Below, piece after piece: positions 33,259 to 39,742 of a stretch of 64,000 nucleotides of DNA. Position 1 is the first letter of the stretch; each line of letters starts with the position of its first letter. The DNA is taken from contig NZ_VYRZ01000001.1 of assembly GCF_008710705.1 (NCBI RefSeq), positions 496,001 through 560,000 of the forward strand, given 5' to 3'. The translations under genes were made by a program, and so were the position numbers. The notes below the pieces were generated by a model. It saw only the letters and a list, made by a program, of their open reading frames with translations. It was not told the DNA's origin and did no database searches. Source of the DNA: Microbacterium radiodurans. Its GTDB lineage: Bacteria > Actinomycetota > Actinomycetes > Actinomycetales > Microbacteriaceae.

Positions 33259-33272
33259 CACGATATATCGCG
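33259..33272. promoter_or_regulatory. Palindromic operator B upstream of the DUF4097-padR operon
   Basis: CACGATATATCGCG differs from operator A at one position. The centres are 29 bp apart (about 2.8 helical turns). The pair spans the expected promoter, so cooperative repression by the downstream PadR is plausible. Confidence 0.7.
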
Positions 33273-33297
33273 TCTGTCAGCCCCGTCCCACCGAAAA

Positions 33298-33335
33298 CGC
33301 CGGACGCCCCCACCACAGGGCGGGGGCGTCCGGCG
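33298..33335. terminator. Strong GC hairpin after the 54-residue membrane protein gene
   Basis: CGCCGGACGCCCCC (33298-33311) and GGGGGCGTCCGGCG (33322-33335) are perfect 14-bp complements with a 10-nt loop. It lies just beyond the stop of the small minus-strand gene at 33350 and insulates the operator-bearing promoter downstream. Confidence 0.8.
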
Positions 33336-33349
33336 TGCGGTGCGCGTCG

Positions 33350-33514
33350 TCAGGCGCGCTTGTTACCGCTGATCAGTCGGAAGAGGAACGCGATGAGCGC
33401 GATCACACCCACGATCAGGGCGACCCAGAGCAGCCAGTTGAGGGCGCTGCTGAGTCCGCCGACGATCGCGAGCACGATCGCGACAACGATGATGATGATC
33501 AGGAAGATGTTCAT
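33350..33514 (-). CDS. Very small hydrophobic two-span membrane protein
   Basis: A 54-residue protein, nearly all hydrophobic: helix 1 about residues 3-20 (IFLIIIIVVAIVLAIVGG), a short turn with SSALNW, helix 2 about 28-47, and a basic tail RLISGNKRA. No enzymatic motif. Similar tiny integral membrane proteins are common in actinobacteria near stress genes; role unknown. GGAGCC precedes the ATG at 33514. Monocistronic, followed by a strong terminator. Confidence 0.75.
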   Translation of the reverse strand: MNIFLIIIIVVAIVLAIVGGLSSALNWLLWVALIVGVIALIAFLFRLISGNKRA

Positions 33515-33753
33515 GGGGGCTCCTTGTCTGTCTCCCAAAAGTCCGTCCCGGAGGACGAGCACGCCGGTGAGCGCTGATTGAACGTTAGAGATCCCCGAAC
33601 ATGCGTCGCGAGGTCTTGACGCCGAATCCGGCACGGTGGTAGCCGCGCGCCCGTGCGATATCGGGCTGTCACGGTGCGTCCGGCGTGTCAAGGACGTGCA
33701 CGCCCGCGTCGAGCGCTCGTACGGTTCGACCAGGACTGGGAAGGGAGCGAGTC

Positions 33754-34023
33754 ATGCCCCAGGGACGAGGATCGAACAGCCTCAAGGACCCCGAACTGTA
33801 CGAAGAGCTCCGCGACGACGGCGCCTCGAAGGAGAAGGCCGCACGCATCTCGAATGCCGCCGCCCGTGACGGGCGGAAGGCGGTCGGACATCGCGGCGGC
33901 ACCTCCGGCGACTACGAGGACTGGACGGTCGCCGATCTGAAGAAGCGCGCGAAGGAGCTCGGGATCTCGGGCTACTCGGGCAAGAAGAAGGCGCAGATCA
34001 TCTCGATGCTGCGCGACCACTGA
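33754..34023 (+). CDS. Rho-N/SAP-like small DNA- or RNA-binding protein
   Basis: An 89-residue basic protein with the conserved actinobacterial start GRGSNSLKDPELYEELRDDGASKEKAARISNAAA (here split: GRGSNSLKDPELYEELR, then DGASKEKAARISNAAA), followed by a Rho N-terminal-like helical module (EDWTVADLKKRAKELGISGYSGKKKAQIISMLRD, in parts WTVADLKKRAKELG and GYSGKKKAQIISMLR). This SAP-like module typically binds nucleic acid. The ATG at 33754 has GGAAGGGAG upstream. The topoisomerase IB gene begins one base after the stop, so the two are co-expressed and may act together. The 239-bp gap upstream shows no gene. Confidence 0.8.
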   Translation: MPQGRGSNSLKDPELYEELRDDGASKEKAARISNAAARDGRKAVGHRGGTSGDYEDWTVADLKKRAKELGISGYSGKKKAQIISMLRDH

Positions 34024-34024
34024 C

Positions 34025-34987
34025 GTGCCGCGGCTCATTCGGGTTCGCCCCGACGAGGATGCCGGCATCCGCCGCGTCCGCGCGGGCAAGAACTTCCGCT
34101 ACGTCGGCGCCGACGGCTCGACGGTCGGTCGCCGCGACCTGGCCCGCATCCGCGCCATGGTCATCCCGCCGGCGTGGAAGGATGTCTGGATCAGCGCCGA
34201 AGCCCAGGGGCACATCCAGGTCGTCGGCACCGACGATGCGGGGCGACGCCAGTACATGTACCACCCCGACTGGACCGCGCGCCGCGATAAGGGCAAGTAC
34301 GCCCGCGCGCTCGAGCTCGCCGATGCTCTGCCGCGAGCGCGCTCGCGCGCGACCGCGGGGCTGCGCCGATCCGAGCTCGACCGGGAGCGGGTCCTCGCGA
34401 CCGCGTTCCGCATGCTCGACCGGTCGGCGCTGCGCATCGGCTCGCAGCGCTACCTGCTCCAGCACGGCAGCCGCGGGCTGACCACGCTCCGGCGCCGCGA
34501 TGCGACGGTCGCCGACGCGATCGTGAACCTCGCGTTCTCGGGCAAGAGCGGGCAGAAGCAGGCGCTGCAGATCGACGACCCCGATCTCGCGGCCGCCATC
34601 CTCCTTCTCATCGAGGGACGGCCGGCGTCGCCCCTGCTCGCCTGGCAGCGCGAGCGCCGACGCGTGCCGCTCACCCCGAACGACGTCAACGCCTACGTAC
34701 GGGCGCTGACGGGAGGCCCGTTCACGGCGAAGGACTTCCGGACCCTCCGTGGAACGGTGATCGCTGCCGACGCCCTCGCGCGCATCGGCATCGCCGAGAC
34801 CGCCCGCGCCATCCAGAAGGCCGAGGTCGAGGCTGTGCGCACAGCGGCGACCGCCCTCGGCAACACCCCGTCGGTCGCGCGCAGTTCGTACATCGACCCG
34901 CGCGTCTTCCAGCGCTACCGGTCGGGAATGCTCCTCGACACGGGAGTCTCTCCCGAGAAGGCGATCCGCGCCCTCGTGCTCGGCTGA
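34025..34987 (+). CDS. DNA topoisomerase IB
   Basis: A 320-residue bacterial type IB topoisomerase of the poxvirus-like group that relaxes supercoils through a 3'-phosphotyrosine. Visible family segments include IPPAWKDVWIS, GRRQYMYHPDW, KNFRYVG near the N-terminus, FRMLDRSALRIGSQRY, TAKDFRTLRGT and the active-site region with NTPSVARSSYIDPRVF, where Tyr289 is the nucleophile. The catalytic Arg/Lys residues lie in the SALRIGSQRY and KDFRTLRGT motifs. Length is usual. GTG start one base after the Rho-N-like gene, so translation is coupled. Confidence 0.92.
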   Translation: MPRLIRVRPDEDAGIRRVRAGKNFRYVGADGSTVGRRDLARIRAMVIPPAWKDVWISAEAQGHIQVVGTDDAGRRQYMYHPDWTARRDKGKYARALELADALPRARSRATAGLRRSELDRERVLATAFRMLDRSALRIGSQRYLLQHGSRGLTTLRRRDATVADAIVNLAFSGKSGQKQALQIDDPDLAAAILLLIEGRPASPLLAWQRERRRVPLTPNDVNAYVRALTGGPFTAKDFRTLRGTVIAADALARIGIAETARAIQKAEVEAVRTAATALGNTPSVARSSYIDPRVFQRYRSGMLLDTGVSPEKAIRALVLG

Positions 34988-35062
34988 TCCGGTGGGTTCG
35001 CCCCGCCACGGGCGCCGGTGTGGCGGCAAGCGATCGGCGGCGCGCGACGCTACGGTGACGAC

Positions 35063-35482
35063 GTGGCGCAGCCGGTGCGGATCTCACCCTTCACGCTGCT
35101 GGTCGTGATGATCGGCGGCGCGATCGGGGTCTCGGCGCGGGCCGCGCTCACCGTGCCGATCACCGGCTGGACCCATCCTCTCGTCGTCCCGGCGGTCACG
35201 CTCGGGTGCAACGTCGTGGGCTCCTTCCTCCTCGGCGTCGTCGCCGGCCGCCTGGGCGACGCCGCTCCACGCCGGCGCGCATTCCTCGGCACCGGCGTGC
35301 TCGGCGGGTTCACGACCTACAGCGCATTCGCGGTGCAGTCGATCCAGGTCGCGACGGCGGCGCCGGTCGTCGGGCTCGCTCTCGTCGCGCTCTCTCTGGC
35401 GGGCGGGGTGGTCGCAGCGGCGCTCGGCCTCGTCATCGGCGGTCGGGCACGTCCGCACACCGCCGACGGAGCCGCGTCGTGA
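35063..35482 (+). CDS. crcB1: Fluoride channel subunit CrcB/Fluc (first of pair)
   Basis: A 139-residue four-span Fluc-family protein. Key segments: IGGAIGVSARAAL in helix 1, LGCNVVGSFLLGVVAG with the conserved Asn in helix 2, and GTGVLGGFTTYSAFAVQ in helix 3, whose broken helix with FTTYS forms the fluoride pore. I chose GTG 35063 since it gives a normal N-terminus; a GTG at 35018 in the same frame would add 15 residues. It overlaps crcB2 by 4 bp, and paired genes imply an antiparallel heterodimer exporting fluoride. Confidence 0.88.
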   Translation: MAQPVRISPFTLLVVMIGGAIGVSARAALTVPITGWTHPLVVPAVTLGCNVVGSFLLGVVAGRLGDAAPRRRAFLGTGVLGGFTTYSAFAVQSIQVATAAPVVGLALVALSLAGGVVAAALGLVIGGRARPHTADGAAS

Positions 35483-35856
35483 ACGGCGGGATGCTGGTCG
35501 CGCTCATCGTCGCCGGCGGCCTCGGAGCCGGCGTCCGCTACGTCGTCGACGCGCTGGTGACCCGCGGTCGGCAGGGCGCGTTCCCCATCGGCATCCTCGT
35601 GGTCAACGTGACCGGGTCGACGCTGCTCGGCCTCGTCACCGGTCTCGGCGCCCTCGTCGGGCCGGACTGGCTCGCAGTGGTCGGGGTCGGACTGCTCGGC
35701 GGATACACCACGTTCAGCACCGTCTCGCTCGACACCGTCGAACTCGCACGTCGCGGACGGCGGGACTGGGCCGTCGTCAACCTCGCGGGCACTTTCGCCG
35801 CTTCGGTCGTCGGCGCCGCCATCGGTCTCGTGATCGGCGGCATCCTGCCCCGTTGA
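35479..35856 (+). CDS. crcB2: Fluoride channel subunit CrcB/Fluc (second of pair)
   Basis: A 125-residue Fluc subunit with GGLGAGVRYVVDALV in helix 1, VVNVTGSTLLGLVTG with the conserved Asn in helix 2, and GLLGGYTTFSTVSLDTVEL in helix 3. The GTG lies within the crcB1 stop (GTGA). I see no obvious fluoride riboswitch upstream of the pair, so control may be constitutive. Confidence 0.9.
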   Translation: MNGGMLVALIVAGGLGAGVRYVVDALVTRGRQGAFPIGILVVNVTGSTLLGLVTGLGALVGPDWLAVVGVGLLGGYTTFSTVSLDTVELARRGRRDWAVVNLAGTFAASVVGAAIGLVIGGILPR

Positions 35857-35919
35857 CCGCGGCGCCGGATCTCGCCGGGCCTCACGGTCGCCGCGCGGAG
35901 TGCGCGTGGGATACTTGCC

Positions 35920-35939
35920 TCGATACATCCGTGTATCGA
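35920..35939. promoter_or_regulatory. 20-bp dyad upstream of the RND exporter, TetR-type operator candidate
   Basis: TCGATACATCCGTGTATCGA has perfect 8-bp arms around TCCG, ending 80 bp before the exporter start. Its size and shape fit a TetR-family operator, yet no TetR gene lies nearby, so the regulator would be encoded elsewhere. Confidence 0.65.
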
Positions 35940-36019
35940 CCGGGTGATCCACCGCCCGGACTCACCGTCCCCGCCCGCACCGCAGACCGCGTCACCACCC
36001 CGACGCTCCGAGGGATCCC

Positions 36020-39000
36020 GTGTCGAAACTCGCCGTCCTGAGCCTCAAGAACCGTGCGCTCATCGCGCTCATCACGATCGTCGCCGCGGTCTTCGGCGGT
36101 CTCGCCCTGACCAGCCTCAAGCAGGAGCTCATCCCCTCGATCGAGTTCCCGCAGCTGTCGGTCGTCACGACCTACCCGGGCGCGTCGCCCGAGGTCGTCA
36201 ACACCGACGTCTCGACGCCGATCGAGACGGCGATCCAGGGAGTGCCGGGACTCGAGAGCACGACCGCGACGAGCTCGACGAACGCGTCGATCATCCAGGC
36301 GTCGTTCACCTACGGCACCGATCTCGCGACGGCCGAGCAGAAGATCCTGCAGGCGATCAACCGCATCGAGAGCCAGCTGCCCGACGGGATCACCCCGAAC
36401 GTGCTGAGCTTCTCCATCGACGACTTCCCCGTCATCCAGCTCGCGGTGACCGGCTTCGACGACGAGGAGTCGGTGCAGGCGCGGCTCGAGCAGACCGTCA
36501 TCCCCGACCTCGAGGACGTCGACGGGGTCAACTCCGCGCAGGTCGTCGGCGGGCGCACCGAGCGCATCACCATCACCCCCGACCAGACGGCGCTCGCCGA
36601 GGCGGGCTTCACGCAGCAGGCGATCCGCGATGCGCTCGAGCAGAACGGCGTGCTCTTCCCGGGCGGTCAGATCGTCGAGGGCGACCAATCCCTCACCGTG
36701 CAGACCGGCGCGAAGGTCGCCTCGATCGACGAGCTCTCGGCGCTGCCGCTCGTCCCCTCGGACGCTGCGCAGCTGGCAGCCGGCACCACCACCATCGCGG
36801 ATGTCGCCACGGTCGCCCAGGAGCCGTCGCCGATCACGTCGATCTCCCGGGTCGACGGCGAGCCGGCGCTCACCATCGCCGTCAACAAGCTCCCCGCCGC
36901 CAACACCGTCGACGTCTCGCGCGGCGTGCTGGCCGCGCTTCCGGCGCTCGAGGACGACCTCGGCGGCGAGGCCGCGTTCACCGTCGTGTTCGATCAGGCG
37001 CCCTTCATCGAGGAATCGATCGCCGCACTCGCCCAGGAGGGCCTGCTCGGCCTCGTCTTCGCCGTGCTCGTGATCCTCGTGTTCCTGCTCTCGGTGCGTT
37101 CGACGATCGTCACGGCGATCTCGATCCCGACGAGCGTGCTCATCACCTTCGTGGGCATCCAGGCGTTCGGGTACTCGCTCAACATCCTGACCCTCGGCGC
37201 GCTCACCATCGCGATCGGCCGCGTCGTCGACGACTCCATCGTCGTCATCGAGAACATCAAACGGCACTACGTCGACGGCGCCGACAAGCTCGCCGCGATC
37301 ACGCTCGGCGTGCGCGAGGTCGCCGCGGCGATCACCGCCTCGACCATCACCACGGTCGCGGTGTTCCTGCCGATCGCGTTCGTCGGCGACCTCACCGGTG
37401 AGCTGTTCCGCCCGTTCGCGCTCACGGTCGCCATCGCGATGTCGGCCTCGCTGTTCGTGTCGCTCACGATCGTCCCGGTGCTCGCCTTCTGGTTCCTCCG
37501 TCCGGGAAAGCCGGTGACGGACGCCGCCGGCAACCGCATCGACCCGGAGCACCCCGACGCGCCGCCCTCCCGCCTGCAGAAGGCGTATCTGCCGGTGCTG
37601 CGCTGGACGCTCCGGCATTCCGCCGTCACCCTCGTCGTCGCGGGGCTCGTGCTGCTGGGCACCGGGTTCACGGTGCCGCTCATGAAGACGAACTTCCTGG
37701 GCGACTCGGGGCAGAACACGTTCACGATGACCCAGACGCTCGGCCCCGCGGCTTCCCTCGACGCCGAGGATGCCGCGGCCCGGCGCGTCGAGGAGGCGAT
37801 CACCGGCATCGAGGGCATCGACGCCGTGCAGGTCTCCATCGGCTCGTCGGGCTCGCAGCTGCGCGACGCCTTCGCCGGTGGCGGCGGCGGGATCACGTAC
37901 TCGATCACCACCGACAGCTCGGCCGACCAGCTCGAGATGCGCGACCGCGTGCAGCGGGCCGTCGCGGATCTCGACGACGTCGGCGAGATCCAGATCGCGG
38001 CCAGCGGCGGCGGGTTCGGCTCGAGCGACATCGAGATCGAGGTCACGGCGCCCGATCAGGGCGACCTGCAGCAGGCGACCGACGCGGTCATCGCGTCGCT
38101 CGACGGCGCCGACGGCATCAGCCAGGTGGCGTCCAACCTGTCGGCGTCGCTGCCGTACATCGCCGTGACCGTGGATCGGGAGGCCGCGGCATCCCTCGGT
38201 CTGTCGGAGGTCGCCGTCGGCGGCATCGTCTCGAGCACGATGCAGCCCCAGTCGATCGGCACGGTCGAGATCGACGACACCTCGGTCACCGTCTACCTCG
38301 CCGCGGCGCAGGCGCCCGCATCGATCGACGAGCTGCGCCAGCTGACGATCCCGACGGCGACCGGGCCGATCCCGCTGCAGGATCTCGCCTCGGTCGAGGA
38401 GAGTCAGGGCCCGACCTCGGTGACGACGCAGCGGGGTCAGCGCACCGCGACGGTCACCGTGACGCCCTCGGGTGACGACCTGACGACGGCCTCCGCGACC
38501 GTGCGGACGGCGCTCGACACCGTCGATCTGCCGCAGGGAGCCGACGCCGAGATCGGCGGTGTGCTCACGCAGCAGCAGGACGCGTTCGGCCAGCTGGGCC
38601 TGGCCGCGCTCGCAGCCATCCTCATCGTCTACATCGTCATGGTCGCGACGTTCAAGTCGCTGCGCCAGCCGCTGCTGCTGCTCATCTCGGTGCCGTTCGC
38701 GGCGACCGGTGCGATCCTGCTGCAGATCGCCACCGGCATCCCGCTCGGCGTCGCATCGCTCATCGGCGTGCTGATGCTCATCGGCATCGTGGTCACGAAC
38801 GCGATCGTGCTCATCGACCTCGTCAACCAGTACCGCGAGAAGGGGCTCACGGCCCACGACGCCACGATCGCGGGCGGGTCGCGGCGCCTGCGGCCGATCC
38901 TGATGACCGCGCTCGCGACGATCTTCGCGCTGACGCCGATGGCGCTCGGCATCACGGGGCACGGCGGGTTCATCTCGCAGCCGCTCGCGATCGTCGTGAT

Positions 39001-39181
39001 CGGCGGGCTCATCTCGTCGACCGTGCTGACGCTGCTGGTGCTGCCGACCCTCTACAACCTCGTCGAGGGCGCGCGCGAGCGCCGTGCGCAGCGGCGCGCC
39101 GGTGGAGCGCACGCCGACGGCGAGGACGAGGATCCGGAGCGCCACCCCCGCCGCGCGCTGCGCCACGCCGACGACCACTGA
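36020..39181 (+). CDS. RND-family efflux permease (AcrB/MdtB-like)
   Basis: A 1053-residue inner-membrane antiporter with 12 spans arranged as two repeats: span 1 at about 13-33, a large outer loop to about 335, spans 2-6, a second loop (about 555-850) and spans 8-12. Proton-relay aspartates are Asp404/Asp405 in GRVVDDSIVVIENI. IPTSVLITFVGIQAFGYSLNILTL and FQSLRQPLL-like FKSLRQPLLLLISVP mark the conserved repeats. Actinobacteria lack an outer membrane, and no membrane-fusion partner gene is adjacent, so it probably works alone. The C-terminal tail is Arg/Glu/Asp-rich. GTG start with GAGGGA 4 nt upstream. Candidate TetR-type operator upstream. Confidence 0.9.
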   Translation: MSKLAVLSLKNRALIALITIVAAVFGGLALTSLKQELIPSIEFPQLSVVTTYPGASPEVVNTDVSTPIETAIQGVPGLESTTATSSTNASIIQASFTYGTDLATAEQKILQAINRIESQLPDGITPNVLSFSIDDFPVIQLAVTGFDDEESVQARLEQTVIPDLEDVDGVNSAQVVGGRTERITITPDQTALAEAGFTQQAIRDALEQNGVLFPGGQIVEGDQSLTVQTGAKVASIDELSALPLVPSDAAQLAAGTTTIADVATVAQEPSPITSISRVDGEPALTIAVNKLPAANTVDVSRGVLAALPALEDDLGGEAAFTVVFDQAPFIEESIAALAQEGLLGLVFAVLVILVFLLSVRSTIVTAISIPTSVLITFVGIQAFGYSLNILTLGALTIAIGRVVDDSIVVIENIKRHYVDGADKLAAITLGVREVAAAITASTITTVAVFLPIAFVGDLTGELFRPFALTVAIAMSASLFVSLTIVPVLAFWFLRPGKPVTDAAGNRIDPEHPDAPPSRLQKAYLPVLRWTLRHSAVTLVVAGLVLLGTGFTVPLMKTNFLGDSGQNTFTMTQTLGPAASLDAEDAAARRVEEAITGIEGIDAVQVSIGSSGSQLRDAFAGGGGGITYSITTDSSADQLEMRDRVQRAVADLDDVGEIQIAASGGGFGSSDIEIEVTAPDQGDLQQATDAVIASLDGADGISQVASNLSASLPYIAVTVDREAAASLGLSEVAVGGIVSSTMQPQSIGTVEIDDTSVTVYLAAAQAPASIDELRQLTIPTATGPIPLQDLASVEESQGPTSVTTQRGQRTATVTVTPSGDDLTTASATVRTALDTVDLPQGADAEIGGVLTQQQDAFGQLGLAALAAILIVYIVMVATFKSLRQPLLLLISVPFAATGAILLQIATGIPLGVASLIGVLMLIGIVVTNAIVLIDLVNQYREKGLTAHDATIAGGSRRLRPILMTALATIFALTPMALGITGHGGFISQPLAIVVIGGLISSTVLTLLVLPTLYNLVEGARERRAQRRAGGAHADGEDEDPERHPRRALRHADDH

Positions 39182-39210
39182 CCGGTGCCCGGCCCGCGCG
39201 GCCCGGCCCG

Positions 39211-39295
39211 CTGCGGGGCCGGGTTCCCTGCGGGGTCGGGTTGGCTGCGGGGTCGGGTTGCCTGCGGGGTCGGGTTGCCTGCGGGGCCGGGATGC
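39211..39295. repeat. 17-bp tandem repeat, five units
   Basis: Units with consensus CTGCGGGGTCGGGTTGC begin at 39211, 39228, 39245, 39262 and 39279. Two further units (39392, 39409) precede the second palindromic element. Runs of G3-G4 make a G-quadruplex possible on this strand. It lies in the 561-bp gap 39182-39742, in which I see no gene: the gap holds these units, two palindromic elements, and about 200 bp of leader for the helicase. Confidence 0.85.
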
Positions 39296-39364
39296 AAGGG
39301 ATCGCACGCGACACCCCGGGGTCGGGGGCCGCGTGCCGGCGCGGCGGGCACATTTCCTTGCATC
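39291..39364. repeat. 74-bp palindromic element with GATGCAAGG ends, copy 1
   Basis: GATGCAAGG (39291-39299) and CCTTGCATC (39356-39364) are perfect 9-bp arms. The first 60 bp are identical to copy 2; only the last part of the right arm region differs. It is part of an 89-bp perfect direct repeat (39262-39350 and 39392-39480, period 130 bp). Confidence 0.85.
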
Positions 39365-39420
39365 CGGGCTCATGTCCGGGCTCGGGGCGGGCTGCGGGGT
39401 CGGGTTGCCTGCGGGGCCGG

Positions 39421-39494
39421 GATGCAAGGGATCGCACGCGACACCCCGGGGTCGGGGGCCGCGTGCCGGCGCGGCGGGCAGGATCCCTTGCATC
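39421..39494. repeat. 74-bp palindromic element with GATGCAAGG ends, copy 2
   Basis: GATGCAAGGGATC (39421-39433) and GATCCCTTGCATC (39482-39494) are perfect 13-bp arms, longer than in copy 1, while total length is the same 74 bp. Copy 2 looks like the intact form and copy 1 like one with mutated inner right arm. Confidence 0.85.
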
Positions 39495-39742
39495 GCGGCG
39501 CGCGCCGCAGCGAACGAGGTGTCGGCGGACACGTCCGATTCCCAGGGGGATGCCGTATCGTTGGCGGGTCGGCTCGGGACAGCGCGTGATCGCGACAGGT
39601 TTTGTGAGTCCCTGGGGCCGATGGTGAGCGCCGATCGGCGCGCATGACCATCATGTGAATGGCCCCCGGCCGACGGATGTCCGGGTTTGCCCGCGTGCGC
39701 GCGGGCGCTGTTCTCGTGCAGAGAACCCAGAAGGACACACCC

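Noticed and set aside
34988-35062. Fluoride riboswitch before the crcB pair
   Set aside because: I could not find the expected pseudoknot-type conserved segments; the region is too short and has no clear leader.
39211-39494. CRISPR array or replication origin from the 17-bp and 74-bp repeats
   Set aside because: Unit spacing is not repeat-spacer like, no cas, dnaA, parA or DnaA boxes are seen, and the spacer is G-rich rather than AT-rich.
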